Shown here one piece after another: positions 34,174 through 43,474 of a DNA stretch of 64,000 nt (position 1 is the stretch's first letter; each line of letters begins with the position of its first letter). The stretch is taken from positions 9,411 through 73,410 of the forward strand of contig NZ_CAMLGS010000008.1 of NCBI RefSeq assembly GCF_946479685.1, given 5' to 3'. Below the pieces are notes generated by a model. It did not search any database and was not told the origin of the DNA. It saw only the letters and a list, made by a program, of their open reading frames with translations. The position numbers and the translations under genes are program-made. The DNA comes from an uncultured Methylotenera sp. Its GTDB lineage: Bacteria; Pseudomonadota; Gammaproteobacteria; Burkholderiales; Methylophilaceae.

Positions 34174-34866
34174 TTATAAATTTAAGGTAAATAGATGATT
34201 GAGCAAGGCGGTGGCTACCAGTTCACCAATATGCTCTAGGTACATAGTCCCCATGCCGGCTTTAAAGCGGTCTTTGTCGGCAGAGCCCAGAATCAGTACG
34301 CCAAATGGGCGTTGGTCGGCGGCTTTTTTACCTAGCGGAATAATGACAAATGACTGCAGATTGTTATCAATTAACTCGGCAAGCACTTCAGGTTTGGCGC
34401 CACAGTAGGGTTGGGTTAGCGCCATTACCCATTCATTGAAGGCATCGCTGACGTGGGTAAACACGGTATCTTGGCTAATCGCGCTATTGCTTGGTTTTAC
34501 CCAGATGCGGATGAGTGACTCAGTCACGCCGAAGTCGAGCGATAGTGTTTCTGCAACCAATGCTTGCAATGCGCTGAAGCTTTGTTGATTCAGCAGTTTG
34601 ACGCTCAGCTTGTGTACTTTGGCGCTAGTGGTATCATTCTCCTCTGCATGCACAATCATTTGCGCCATCATCGCTTCAATCACGCGAATTTTATCGCGTT
34701 GTGCGATTTGCTGACGCTCAGTGAGAGAGATCACGCCGCTGCCGTGTGGGTTGGGCAGGCTGATTTCTGTGAGTAATGTAGAGTTCTTCTCAAAAAAGTT
34801 AGGGTGATTGCGCAGGTATTCTTTTACATCCTCTGCAGAAATTGCCTCATGCTGATTGCTGGTCAT
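34174..34866 (-). CDS. DUF484 family protein
   Basis: A 230-residue cytosolic protein of the DUF484 (YigA) family, a GAF-like fold of unknown function. Conserved features are VKEYLRNHPNFFEKN near residue 14, LPNPHGSGVISLTERQ, and the late FGVLILGSADKDRFKAGMGT. It sits between dapF (42 bp away) and xerC (24 bp away), an order kept from E. coli to Betaproteobacteria, so the three are probably one transcript. Confidence 0.92.
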   Translation of the reverse strand: MTSNQHEAISAEDVKEYLRNHPNFFEKNSTLLTEISLPNPHGSGVISLTERQQIAQRDKIRVIEAMMAQMIVHAEENDTTSAKVHKLSVKLLNQQSFSALQALVAETLSLDFGVTESLIRIWVKPSNSAISQDTVFTHVSDAFNEWVMALTQPYCGAKPEVLAELIDNNLQSFVIIPLGKKAADQRPFGVLILGSADKDRFKAGMGTMYLEHIGELVATALLNHLFTLNL

Positions 34867-34908
34867 TGTTGATCTTTCTCTAAGTATTATTAATTAGATC
34901 GCCTTTGG

Positions 34909-35748
34909 TTAGATGGCATCTAAATCTATTTCACCGGTAAATACGGTAACAGCGGGGCCTGTCATCATCACTGGTGTGTCCGCGCCTTGCCATGCGATGC
35001 TTAATTCGCCGCCACGCGCGGAGACCCTAACCGGCGAGCTTAATCGCCCAGATTGTATGCCAGTAACCGCAGCGGCACAGGCGCCAGTGCCACAGGCGAG
35101 TGTTTCGCCAGAGCCGCGCTCAAAAACACGGAGTTTAATGTGGTGTTCATTCATGATTTGCATAAAGCCAACGTTCACGCGCTCAGGGAAGCGTGGGTGG
35201 TGTTCAATCGCACTGCCTAGCGTAAGTACCGGCGCAGTTTCTACATCATCCACCGTTAGTACTGCGTGCGGGTTGCCCATGGAGACTGCGCCAATGCTAA
35301 ATGCCTGCTCGTTCACTTCCAGTGTGTAGTTGATGGCTGCTGACTCTGCCACAAACGGAATTGCATCGGGTTTAAATCTAGGCGCGCCCATGTTCACGGT
35401 AACTAAGCCGTGCGCTTCCAGTTTAGGGGTGATGATGCCGCTGGCGGTTTCCACGCTGATTTCAGATTGCCCAGTCAGGCCTTGGTCAACCACAAAACGC
35501 ACAAAGCAACGTGCGCCGTTGCCGCATTGTGACACTTCGCTACCGTCAGCATTGAAAATGCGGTATTTAAAATCTGCGACTGCAGATGATTCAACCAGTA
35601 ATAGTTGATCAAAACCTATGCCAAATTGACGGTTGGCCAATTTTTTGATGGTGTCTGCAGTGAGTGAGATGGATTGCGTGACGCCATCAATGACCATAAA
35701 GTCATTGCCTGCGCCCTGCATTTTTGTAAATTTGATCATGTTAGCCAT
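34909..35748 (-). CDS. dapF: Diaminopimelate epimerase DapF
   Basis: DapF converts LL- to meso-diaminopimelate for lysine and peptidoglycan synthesis, in the cytosol and without cofactor. The 279-residue protein has both catalytic cysteines in their motifs, [13 protein letters not shown] and [13 protein letters not shown], plus [15 protein letters not shown] at the start. It is the first gene of the dapF-DUF484-xerC cluster. A dyad lies just upstream. Confidence 0.96.
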   Translation of the reverse strand: MANMIKFTKMQGAGNDFMVIDGVTQSISLTADTIKKLANRQFGIGFDQLLLVESSAVADFKYRIFNADGSEVSQCGNGARCFVRFVVDQGLTGQSEISVETASGIITPKLEAHGLVTVNMGAPRFKPDAIPFVAESAAINYTLEVNEQAFSIGAVSMGNPHAVLTVDDVETAPVLTLGSAIEHHPRFPERVNVGFMQIMNEHHIKLRVFERGSGETLACGTGACAAAVTGIQSGRLSSPVRVSARGGELSIAWQGADTPVMMTGPAVTVFTGEIDLDAI

Positions 35749-36097
35749 GTGTTTATTGTAATAAGAATGTATCTCTAAAAGTATATCTAGAGACGAAAAA
35801 AACGTAGTTTATATGTAATCGTTGTCAGTTTTGAGCGTAAGCACCACATGCTATGACCATCGCTCAGGTTTTTAATGCATGTTGCCTGGGTGGCTTGCCA
35901 TTTGCTAGCTTGGTGCTGAGTTGGCGTTATTAATGAACCAATAGTGTTTTTAGCTATCTGATGCGGTTGGTAATGTATTGATAATTAGTAATTTTTTTTG
36001 ATGTCATGACTAATTCAGGTACAATTCACCTCCCCTAATACTTGCTTCAGCCTTTAGTAAGTATCTTAATAAACCTTTTTCTTTCCAAGGCAGATGA
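35749..36097. other. 349-bp divergent dapF/metK intergenic region
   Basis: This gap has no gene I can support. It holds an inverted repeat TCTCTA (35772-35777) / TAGAGA (35788-35793) close to dapF and a candidate metK promoter near 36000. The middle is AT-rich with no clear structure. I looked for a SAM riboswitch in front of metK and could not recognise one. Confidence 0.6.
35998..36025 (+). promoter_or_regulatory. Candidate metK promoter
   Basis: TTGATG (35998-36003), a 16-bp spacer and TACAAT (36020-36025) fit sigma-70. Transcription would begin near 36032, giving a leader of about 65 nt. AAGG at 36087 serves the ATG at 36098. Confidence 0.6.
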
Positions 36098-37261
36098 ATG
36101 AGCGAATACCTTTTTACTTCAGAATCAGTATCTGAAGGCCATCCGGATAAATTAGCAGACCAAGTATCAGACAGTATTCTGGATGCTATTTTGACACAAG
36201 ACCCAACTGCGCGCGTAGCTGCCGAAACTTTGGCCAATACCGGTTTGGTTGTGTTGGCGGGTGAAATTACTACAACAGCGAATGTGGATTACATTAAAGT
36301 CGCACGTGATGCGATTAAACGCATCGGTTACGACAATACCGAGTACGGTATCGATTACAAGGGTTGTGCCGTGTTGGTGGCTTACGACAAGCAATCACCA
36401 GACATTGCACAAGGTGTAGACGGCGCGCATGATGACCCGTTAGACCAAGGTGCTGGTGACCAAGGTTTGATGTTCGGCTACGCAGTAGACGAAACACCAC
36501 AATTAATGCCATTGCCAATCTGGCTGAGCCATCGTTTGATGGAGCGCCAAGCGCAATTACGTAAAGATGGCCGTTTGCCATGGTTGCGCCCAGACGCTAA
36601 GTCACAAGTAACAGTACAGTACGTGGATGGTAAGCCATATAAAATTGACACCGTTCTAGTGTCAACCCAGCACGCACCAGACATGAGCCTGGAAGCAGTG
36701 CGCGAGGCGACGATTGAAGAAATCATCAAGCCTATGTTGCCTCAAGAGTTAATCAAAGGCGATATCAAGTTCTTGGTGAACCCTACTGGCCGTTTTGTAG
36801 TGGGTGGTCCGCAAGGCGATTGCGGCCTGACCGGGCGTAAGATTATTGTTGATACCTACGGTGGTGCTGCGCCTCACGGTGGTGGTGCGTTTTCAGGTAA
36901 AGACCCATCTAAAGTGGACCGCAGTGCGGCTTACGCAGGTCGCTATGTGGCTAAGAATATTGTGGCGGCCGGTTTGGCGTCACGTTGCTTGGTGCAGGTG
37001 AGTTATGCGATCGGTGTTGCAAAACCAACCAGCGTGATGGTGGAAACCTATGGTACAGGTAAGGTTTCGAACGAAGTGCTGACGCAGTTGGTATTAGAGC
37101 ATTTTGATTTGCGTCCAAAAGGCATTGTGCAAATGCTTGATTTGTTGCGCCCTATCTATTCCAAAACTGCGGCTTACGGTCATTTTGGTCGTGACGAGCC
37201 AGAGTTTACCTGGGAGCATACCAATAAAGCTGCGGCACTACGCGCAGCAGCTGGTCTTTAA
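36098..37261 (+). CDS. metK: S-adenosylmethionine synthetase MetK
   Basis: MetK makes S-adenosylmethionine from methionine and ATP. The 387-residue protein shows [20 protein letters not shown] at the start, [12 protein letters not shown], the P-loop-like [20 protein letters not shown] and [20 protein letters not shown]. Length is normal. Together with ahcY and metF 2-4 kb downstream, it covers most of the activated methyl cycle. It has its own promoter and terminator and so is a separate transcript. Confidence 0.97.
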   Translation: MSEYLFTSESVSEGHPDKLADQVSDSILDAILTQDPTARVAAETLANTGLVVLAGEITTTANVDYIKVARDAIKRIGYDNTEYGIDYKGCAVLVAYDKQSPDIAQGVDGAHDDPLDQGAGDQGLMFGYAVDETPQLMPLPIWLSHRLMERQAQLRKDGRLPWLRPDAKSQVTVQYVDGKPYKIDTVLVSTQHAPDMSLEAVREATIEEIIKPMLPQELIKGDIKFLVNPTGRFVVGGPQGDCGLTGRKIIVDTYGGAAPHGGGAFSGKDPSKVDRSAAYAGRYVAKNIVAAGLASRCLVQVSYAIGVAKPTSVMVETYGTGKVSNEVLTQLVLEHFDLRPKGIVQMLDLLRPIYSKTAAYGHFGRDEPEFTWEHTNKAAALRAAAGL

Positions 37262-37295
37262 GCTAACGCTGCTTACTTAGGCTTTTTGTAATATA

Positions 37296-37331
37296 AAACC
37301 CCGCTATGTATACGCATGGCGGGGTTTTTTT
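37296..37331 (+). terminator. Intrinsic terminator after metK
   Basis: AAACCCCGC (37296-37304) and GCGGGGTTT (37319-37327) form a 9-bp stem with a 14-nt loop, followed by a T-run to 37331. Confidence 0.9.
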
Positions 37332-37473
37332 ATTCATATTAGTAGTTTTTGTTTGATGCTTAAGTTGTTGGCTAATGGTAATGTTTCTATTTCAGAGATA
37401 GCGACTCCATGTATGTTGACTCCTGGGGTGCTGGCTATCGGTATAATAGTATTAACCAATTGATCGTTATCAC

Positions 37474-38682
37474 ATGTTAAAAGTCGTTTCTACAAAACAA
37501 GTCCGTTTAGGGATGTTTATCCATGAGCTTAAAGGTGCTTGGATGGATCATCCTTTTTGGAAGAATGCGTTTAAGTTAACCGATGCGTCGGATTTGAAAA
37601 AGTTGCAAGCGAGTCGAGTGCAGGAGGTGGTGATTGATACCGATAAGGGGCTGGATGTATTAGTTGAGGCGGTTGCGAAGGGGACGCCATCACTGGAAGC
37701 TGACCCTACTACGCAGGCTCCAGCCGGGGTGCAACCAATGAAGCGCATTGCAGCGGTTGAAGAGCGTGCGCGCGCCCAGCAGGTGATTACTGCTTCTAAA
37801 AAAGCAGTCGCTTCCATGTTTAATGATGTGCGCATGGGTAACGTGATCAAAGTCGAGGCTGCGATGCAGTTTGTGGACGATATTGCCGCTTCCATTGCAC
37901 GTAATGAAGGTGCGCTGATTAGCTTGGTGCGGCTCAAAACTAAAGACGATTACACTTATATGCACTCGGTTGCCGTCTGTGCGTTGATGGTGGCGCTAGC
38001 CAAAGAGTTGGGTTTGTCCAACGAGCAGCGAATGCAGGCTGGGCTGGCGGGGCTATTGCACGACATAGGTAAAGCCGCGGTGCCTTCAGATGTATTGAAT
38101 AAGCCTGGTGCCTTGACTGAGGATGAGTTCTCTCTGGTTAAGTTGCATCCTGAGCGTGGGCATGAGTTGCTGACGCAGGCCAATATTACGGACGCGATTG
38201 CGTTGGATGTGTGTTTGCATCACCATGAAAAATTTGATGGCAGCGGCTATCCGCATCGTTTGCAGGGTGAGGCCATTAGTCTGTTCGCTCGCATGGGGGC
38301 GGTCTGTGATGTCTATGATGCGGTGACATCAAATCGGCCTTATAAAGATGGCTGGGAGCCTGGGGTGTCGCTGCAGCGCATGGCGCAATGGGTAGGTCAT
38401 TTTGACGACCTGGTGTTTAAAGCCTTTGTAAAAAGCGTGGGTATTTACCCGATAGGCTCTATGGTGAAATTAAAATCTGGCCGCTTGGCGGTAGTGATAG
38501 ACCAAAGCCCTAAGTCTTTGTTAACGCCTGTAGTAAAAGTGTTCTTCTCAACTAAATCTAAAACCAGGCTGCCGGTTGAAGTGTTGGATTTGTCCAGAGG
38601 TGGTGCTGTGGATTCTATTGTCGGGCATGAAGACCCTGCGTTGTGGGGTGTGCACGACGTAGATAAGTTGTGGGCGGAGTGA
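37474..38682 (+). CDS. HD-GYP cyclic-di-GMP phosphodiesterase with DUF3391 domain
   Basis: A 402-residue cytosolic protein. Residues 1-125 form a DUF3391 domain (LGMFIHELKGAWMDHPFW), common ahead of HD-GYP. The catalytic domain has H196-D197 in LLHDIGKAAVP, LHPERGHELL, and HHEKFDGSGYP with GYP at 258-260. All metal and signature residues are kept, so it should hydrolyse cyclic di-GMP. It sits between metK and the SAH-riboswitch operon, which is an unexpected place for a signalling enzyme; no known link to the methyl cycle is visible. Confidence 0.92.
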   Translation: MLKVVSTKQVRLGMFIHELKGAWMDHPFWKNAFKLTDASDLKKLQASRVQEVVIDTDKGLDVLVEAVAKGTPSLEADPTTQAPAGVQPMKRIAAVEERARAQQVITASKKAVASMFNDVRMGNVIKVEAAMQFVDDIAASIARNEGALISLVRLKTKDDYTYMHSVAVCALMVALAKELGLSNEQRMQAGLAGLLHDIGKAAVPSDVLNKPGALTEDEFSLVKLHPERGHELLTQANITDAIALDVCLHHHEKFDGSGYPHRLQGEAISLFARMGAVCDVYDAVTSNRPYKDGWEPGVSLQRMAQWVGHFDDLVFKAFVKSVGIYPIGSMVKLKSGRLAVVIDQSPKSLLTPVVKVFFSTKSKTRLPVEVLDLSRGGAVDSIVGHEDPALWGVHDVDKLWAE

Positions 38683-38725
38683 TTGGCTGAATCTTGATAT
38701 AAAACAAATGCTTGCAAAGATATAA

Positions 38726-38753
38726 TTGCACTAAAAATAATATCAAGTATAAT
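38726..38753 (+). promoter_or_regulatory. Promoter of the ahcY operon
   Basis: TTGCAC (38726-38731), a 16-bp spacer and a perfect TATAAT (38748-38753) sit immediately before the riboswitch, placing the transcript start near 38760. Confidence 0.75.
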
Positions 38754-38761
38754 GGCTCATC

Positions 38762-38837
38762 TTCTGAGGGGCGTTGCGAGGCGTGTTAACCATACAGGCT
38801 CCCAGGCTCAGAAAGCTGCAGTAAACGACGCTCACCA
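38762..38837 (+). ncRNA. S-adenosylhomocysteine (SAH) riboswitch upstream of ahcY
   Basis: The leader matches the SAH riboswitch class. TTCTGAG pairs with CTCAGAA to close helix P1. The conserved GAGGGGCGTTGCGA, the core CCCAGGCTCAGAAA and the 3' AACGACGCTCACC are present, the last being able to form the pseudoknot with GGGGCGTT. SAH riboswitches bind S-adenosylhomocysteine and turn on genes that remove it; ahcY begins 90 bp downstream. The stem at 38831-38871 overlaps its 3' end. Confidence 0.88.
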
Positions 38838-38871
38838 ATATTAACCGTGCCGGGCACGGGATATGGGTGAG
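38831..38871 (+). promoter_or_regulatory. Putative expression platform hairpin of the SAH riboswitch
   Basis: CTCACC (38831-38836), part of the aptamer pseudoknot strand, can also pair with GGTGAG (38866-38871). This encloses an inner stem CCGTGC (38845-38850) / GCACGG (38854-38859). The two folds exclude each other. No U-tract follows, so control would be on translation or through Rho. Confidence 0.6.
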
Positions 38872-38927
38872 ATGCGAATCTTCCAATAAACACCCCTTCC
38901 CCCCGGTCACACATTCAAGGAAAACAC

Positions 38928-40337
38928 ATGAATACTGTGACTGATTTTAACGATTACGTAATTGCCGACATCAATTTAGCTGCTTTTGGCCGCAAAGAAA
39001 TTGCGATTGCCGAAACAGAAATGCCAGGTTTGATGGCGATTCGCGAAGAGTTCGCGAAAGTGCAGCCACTAAAAGGCGCGCGCATTACCGGTAGCTTGCA
39101 CATGACGATTCAAACCGCTGTGCTGATTGAAACCTTAAAAGACCTAGGCGCAGACGTGCGTTGGGCATCTTGCAACATCTACTCGACACAAGACCATGCG
39201 GCAGCAGCGATTGCCGCTGGTGGCACACCTGTGTTTGCAGTAAAAGGTGAAACGCTGGCTGAGTACTGGGATTACACCCACCGCATTTTCGAATGGACAG
39301 ACGGTGGCTACAGCAACATGATTCTGGATGACGGCGGTGATGCAACGTTGTTGTTACACCTCGGTACACGAGCAGAAAAAGACTTATCTGTGATTGCTAA
39401 CCCCACTTCAGAAGAAGAAACCTGCCTATTTGCAGCGATTAAAGCTAAATTGGCGACAGATCCAAGCTGGTACTCTACACGTTTGGCACAAATTAAAGGC
39501 GTGACGGAAGAAACGACTACCGGCGTGCACCGTCTGTATCAAATGCATAAAGAAGGCAAATTGGCTTTCCCTGCAATTAACGTTAACGACTCTGTGACTA
39601 AATCAAAATTTGATAACCTGTACGGCTGTCGTGAGTCTTTAGTAGATGCGATCAAGCGTGCAACCGATGTGATGGTGGCAGGTAAGATTGCTATCGTGGC
39701 TGGTTATGGCGATGTAGGTAAAGGTTCTGCACAAGCCTTGCGTGCGCTATCTGCGCAAGTTTGGGTAACCGAGATTGACCCGATCTGTGCCTTGCAAGCG
39801 GCAATGGAAGGCTACCGCGTCGTGACGATGGACTATGCTGCTGAGCACGGCGATATTTTCGTGACCGCAACTGGCAACTATCATGTGATTACCCATGACC
39901 ACATGGCAAAAATGAAAGATCAGGCGATTGTTTGTAACATTGGCCACTTTGACAATGAAATTGACGTGGCCTCACTGGAAAAATACACTTGGGATGAAAT
40001 TAAGCCACAAGTGGACCATGTAATTTTCCCTGATGGCAAAAAAATCATTCTATTGGCAAAAGGCCGCTTGGTGAACTTAGGTTGCGGTACTGGTCACCCA
40101 AGCTACGTGATGAGCTCATCATTTGCTAACCAAACCATTGCGCAAATTGAGCTGTTTACGCAAACCAGTAAATACCCAGTAGGCGTATATACTTTACCTA
40201 AACATCTAGATGAAAAAGTGGCGGTGTTGCAATTGAAGAAATTGAACGCACAATTGTCTGTACTTACCGACGAGCAAGCGGCGTACATTGGTGTGCAAAA
40301 ACAAGGTCCATTTAAGCCAGATACTTACCGCTATTAA
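38928..40337 (+). CDS. ahcY: Adenosylhomocysteinase AhcY (SAH hydrolase)
   Basis: AhcY splits S-adenosylhomocysteine into adenosine and homocysteine, relieving inhibition of methyltransferases. The 469-residue NAD-dependent enzyme shows the NAD site [20 protein letters not shown] and the substrate signatures [18 protein letters not shown] and [16 protein letters not shown]. The C-terminus [12 protein letters not shown] is highly conserved. AAGGA precedes the ATG by 9 nt. It is led by an SAH riboswitch and followed by a holin-like gene and metF, the standard betaproteobacterial operon. Confidence 0.98.
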   Translation: MNTVTDFNDYVIADINLAAFGRKEIAIAETEMPGLMAIREEFAKVQPLKGARITGSLHMTIQTAVLIETLKDLGADVRWASCNIYSTQDHAAAAIAAGGTPVFAVKGETLAEYWDYTHRIFEWTDGGYSNMILDDGGDATLLLHLGTRAEKDLSVIANPTSEEETCLFAAIKAKLATDPSWYSTRLAQIKGVTEETTTGVHRLYQMHKEGKLAFPAINVNDSVTKSKFDNLYGCRESLVDAIKRATDVMVAGKIAIVAGYGDVGKGSAQALRALSAQVWVTEIDPICALQAAMEGYRVVTMDYAAEHGDIFVTATGNYHVITHDHMAKMKDQAIVCNIGHFDNEIDVASLEKYTWDEIKPQVDHVIFPDGKKIILLAKGRLVNLGCGTGHPSYVMSSSFANQTIAQIELFTQTSKYPVGVYTLPKHLDEKVAVLQLKKLNAQLSVLTDEQAAYIGVQKQGPFKPDTYRY

Positions 40338-40379
40338 GTAAGTTAGGGCTTAACGGCCAAAGTATAAAGGAGCGGCCTC

Positions 40380-40724
40380 ATGAAGTTATTATTGGGTTGG
40401 GTGTTAAATGCACTGGCATTATTGGCGGTAGCTTATCTGCTCCCCAATATTCATGTGGCCAGCTTCACAAGTGCTTTGCTGGCGTCTTTCATTATTGGTC
40501 TGGTCAATATTCTGATTAGGCCATTACTGATAGTGTTGACGCTACCGATTACTGTGCTCACATTGGGGCTATTTATTTTAGTTATTAATGGGGTCTTGTT
40601 CTTTTTGGTCGGGCAATGGTTACAAGGTTTCCACGTGGATACCTTAGCCGCAGGTATTGTGGGGGCGGTGCTGTACAGCGTGTTCTCTTGGCTGCTGACC
40701 ACGTTACTGATTGATGATAAATAA
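40380..40724 (+). CDS. Small four-helix membrane protein of the phage holin IV superfamily
   Basis: A 114-residue inner-membrane protein with four hydrophobic segments. LGWVLNALALLAVAYLLPNI and FIIGLVNILIRPLLIVLTLP are typical of the Pfam 4-TMS holin IV family, despite its name unrelated to any prophage here. An AGGAG (40368) sits 7 nt before the ATG. It lies between ahcY and metF, 42 bp from each, as in many Betaproteobacteria. Function unknown. Confidence 0.88.
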   Translation: MKLLLGWVLNALALLAVAYLLPNIHVASFTSALLASFIIGLVNILIRPLLIVLTLPITVLTLGLFILVINGVLFFLVGQWLQGFHVDTLAAGIVGAVLYSVFSWLLTTLLIDDK

Positions 40725-40766
40725 TCACCAATTCAATATATTAGAAATATATATAAAGACATACAA

Positions 40767-41609
40767 ATGAAAACGACTACTAAGAAGTTTGATGTGAGTT
40801 TCGAGTTTTTCCCGCCTAAGACTAGCGAGGGCATGGATAAATTACGCGAAACACGCAGCCAGCTTGCAAGGTTTAATCCTGAATTTTATTCAGTCACTTT
40901 TGGTGCGGGCGGTTCTACGCGCGATAGAACCATGGATGCCGTGTTGGAAATTCAGCGTGATGGCTTTCAGGCGGCGCCGCATATTTCCTGTATTTCATCT
41001 AGCAAATCAGAAATTCGAGACTTGCTGCAGGCATACCAAACGCAAGGCATTAAACGTTTGGTGGCGCTAAGAGGTGATATTCCTTCTGGTGAAGTGAGTG
41101 CGGGCGATTTCCGCTACGCTTCAGAGCTGGTGGCCTTTATTCGGGAAGAAACAGGCGATCACTTTAGCATTGAGGTTGCGGCTTACCCTGAGTTCCACCC
41201 TGAGGCACGCACGCCTGCAGCGGATTTGCAGAACCTGAAGCGCAAGGTGGATGCGGGTGCAAACTCTGCGATCACCCAGTACTTTTATAATGCAGATGCT
41301 TATTTTCGCTTTGTTGATCAGTGCGATGCACTAGGCATTACCGTGCCTATCGTGCCTGGCATTATGCCTATCTATAACATTACTCAATTGGCCCGCTTTT
41401 CAAGTGTGTGCGGTGCGGAAATCCCACGCTGGTTAAAAATGCGTTTGGAAGAGTACGGTGACGATATGGCGTCGCTACGAGCGTTTGGCGTGGATGTGGT
41501 GAGTGAGTTATGCGAAACCTTGCTGGCCTGGGGTGCTCCTAGCTTGCATTTCTACACCCTGAATCAATCCAATATTATCAGCAATATTATCGAGAACGTT
41601 CAGGAGTAA
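40767..41609 (+). CDS. metF: 5,10-methylenetetrahydrofolate reductase MetF
   Basis: MetF reduces methylene- to methyl-tetrahydrofolate with FAD, giving the methyl donor for homocysteine remethylation. The 280-residue protein has the opening VSFEFFPPKTSEGMDKL, FGAGGSTRDRT, the flavin region HISCISSSKSEIRDLLQAYQ and VPIVPGIMPIYN. It is the last gene of the riboswitch-led ahcY operon, so methyl-group supply can respond to SAH. A dyad lies downstream. Confidence 0.96.
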   Translation: MKTTTKKFDVSFEFFPPKTSEGMDKLRETRSQLARFNPEFYSVTFGAGGSTRDRTMDAVLEIQRDGFQAAPHISCISSSKSEIRDLLQAYQTQGIKRLVALRGDIPSGEVSAGDFRYASELVAFIREETGDHFSIEVAAYPEFHPEARTPAADLQNLKRKVDAGANSAITQYFYNADAYFRFVDQCDALGITVPIVPGIMPIYNITQLARFSSVCGAEIPRWLKMRLEEYGDDMASLRAFGVDVVSELCETLLAWGAPSLHFYTLNQSNIISNIIENVQE

Positions 41610-41704
41610 AGGGCTAAGCACAACGTCTTGATTTGACTGCAGTTACTTTAATGCAGTGGATTGGGCTGTATTTAGTTAGACTGTAACGTGAATAAGGGCT
41701 TATT

Positions 41705-41736
41705 CGCCATGCTGTAGTGGTGATACTGGCATGGCG
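41705..41736. other. Perfect 8-bp inverted repeat between metF and smg
   Basis: CGCCATGC (41705-41712) and GCATGGCG (41729-41736) with a 16-nt spacer, in a 187-bp gap between convergent genes. No T-run on either side. Confidence 0.5.
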
Positions 41737-41796
41737 AGTGGTTCTGAGTGAAGTGCAAAATCTAAGTCGTAGAAGTTTGTATATCAAGCCTGTCAT

Positions 41797-42270
41797 TTAG
41801 TGCAATGTAGGCTTTTTCTCACTCAGCAATACGTCTTCAATAAATAAGTACTCTTTAGTTTTATCCGGGCCAGTTCTGCTGGCACCCCATGTGGTCATCA
41901 GTACTATCCAGCGCATTTCCTCAATGCCGATCATCGCTTGTGGAACGTTCATGGCTAATTCCAATACTAGTTCACGCTGTGAGGTGTTGAGGATGTTGGC
42001 TTGTACTAGGAATAAAATAAAGGCGATGCTTTCAGCCGATATCTTTTTAAGTTCTATTTCGGTGAATATACGGCTATTGGCAGCATCTGCCATTTGAAAT
42101 AGCTCAGGCTTGGCTGTCATGGACTCCAGTTGACTGAACCAATCGCAAGCGCCGTTAATATCTTCTTCATCAAACCCTGCGGCAAATAACTCCCTGGTTA
42201 GGGTGTCATCATCGGGTCTGTATTGTGTGTCAATGTAGTTTTCGAACATATAAACCAAGGCTTCAAACAT
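41797..42270 (-). CDS. smg: Smg/DUF494 family protein
   Basis: A 157-residue acidic cytosolic protein of the Smg (DUF494) family. FEALVYMFENYI at the start and the acidic motif LFAAGFDEEDINGACDWFSQ are diagnostic. Smg is found beside dprA and topA or def in many proteobacteria; the function is unknown. It lies 80 bp downstream of dprA on the same strand. Confidence 0.92.
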   Translation of the reverse strand: MFEALVYMFENYIDTQYRPDDDTLTRELFAAGFDEEDINGACDWFSQLESMTAKPELFQMADAANSRIFTEIELKKISAESIAFILFLVQANILNTSQRELVLELAMNVPQAMIGIEEMRWIVLMTTWGASRTGPDKTKEYLFIEDVLLSEKKPTLH

Positions 42271-42350
42271 GATTTTTATCCTTATTAATGATTCACCTAA
42301 TGAGTGACTAACTTAGGCGAAATGGTTTAATAAAATTTTTGAATTAAAAA

Positions 42351-43466
42351 CTACATAATTTTTTGATATTGTCCTCCTGTTAAACTGGCAACTTTGCCAT
42401 CAAGCTCCAGTAACATTAGCATGGATGAAACTTCAGCCACCGTCAAGCCTGTTAATGCGACTAGGCGCTCTAGCGGCGCGGGGTCAAAGCCCATGGTGTC
42501 TAGCAGTAGTTGTTCAGGCGAGTTGGCCGCTGCCATGTCTGGCTGCGTTTGTGCCAATGACGCTGTGCGATCTGTTCGGGAGGGCAGTTTTAGCTCCTCG
42601 GTAATATCTTGGATGCAATCCACTAGCTTGGCGCCTTGCTTAATCAACTGATGGCAGCCCTTAGACATTGGTGAGTGAATCGAGCCTGGAATGGCAAAAA
42701 TCTCGCGGCCTTGCTCAGCGGCCATACGTGCTGTAATTTGCGAGCCACTTTGTATATTGGCCTCTACTACTAAACAACCTAGGCTAAGGCCGCTGATGAT
42801 GCGGTTTCTTTTGGGGAAGTTTTGTGGCTTGGATGGTGTGCCTAGTGCAAACTCTGACAAAATTAGGCCGCGCTCTGCAATTTGATGGGCAAGTTCACGA
42901 TGTTTTGCCGGGTAAACAATGTCCAGTCCGGTGCCAACTACGGCAATTGTTGCACCATTGGCTTTGAGTGCGCCACGATGGGCGGCGCCATCTATGCCTA
43001 ATGCTAGGCCACTGACGATACACAGTCCGTGCTGGCACAGGTCATAGGCAAATGCTTCTGCGTTCTTTTCACCTTGTACGGATGCATTGCGGCTGCCGAC
43101 AATGGCGATGCTGGGGTGATTTAGTAATGTTAGATTACCTTTGGCATACAGATAAGGTGGCGGGTCGCTGATTTCGAGCAGAGCGCCAGGGTATTCGGGG
43201 TCTGCAAGCGTGACCAGGTGATTGCCGGGTGCGGCCAGCCATTGTATAAGTTCAGCGGGAGGTGCTTGATTGGCGCCATTGCTTATCGCACTAGCAATGT
43301 TGGCCGACACTACTTCTTTTAATTGCGAGATGCTGGCAGCGTAGATGTTGTCAGGGCTGCCAAACGCCTTGAGTAAGTGGCAAAATGTCTGCGACCCAAT
43401 ACCAGAAATGCTGCCCAAGCTTACCCATAGCGACTTTTCCGCAATCTCTTCGCGACTAATCGTCAT
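42351..43466 (-). CDS. dprA: DNA processing protein DprA
   Basis: DprA binds incoming single-stranded DNA in natural transformation and loads RecA. The 371-residue protein has an N-terminal helix-hairpin-like part, the Rossmann core with IVGSRNAS, CIVSGLALGIDGAAHRGAL, VVGTGLDIVYPAKHRELA and SEFALGTPSKPQNFPKRNRI, and a C-terminal winged-helix part (LLDTMGFDPAPLERLVALTG). All family motifs are intact. It follows the LysM gene by 8 bp. Confidence 0.96.
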   Translation of the reverse strand: MTISREEIAEKSLWVSLGSISGIGSQTFCHLLKAFGSPDNIYAASISQLKEVVSANIASAISNGANQAPPAELIQWLAAPGNHLVTLADPEYPGALLEISDPPPYLYAKGNLTLLNHPSIAIVGSRNASVQGEKNAEAFAYDLCQHGLCIVSGLALGIDGAAHRGALKANGATIAVVGTGLDIVYPAKHRELAHQIAERGLILSEFALGTPSKPQNFPKRNRIISGLSLGCLVVEANIQSGSQITARMAAEQGREIFAIPGSIHSPMSKGCHQLIKQGAKLVDCIQDITEELKLPSRTDRTASLAQTQPDMAAANSPEQLLLDTMGFDPAPLERLVALTGLTVAEVSSMLMLLELDGKVASLTGGQYQKIM

Positions 43467-43474
43467 GTGGTTAG

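Noticed and set aside
35749..36097. SAM riboswitch upstream of metK
   Set aside because: I could not find conserved SAM-I, SAM-II or SAM/SAH cores; the proposed leader is only about 65 nt long.
40380..40724. Prophage remnant suggested by the holin-like protein
   Set aside because: It is the conserved four-helix protein of the ahcY-metF operon in Betaproteobacteria; no other phage gene is nearby.
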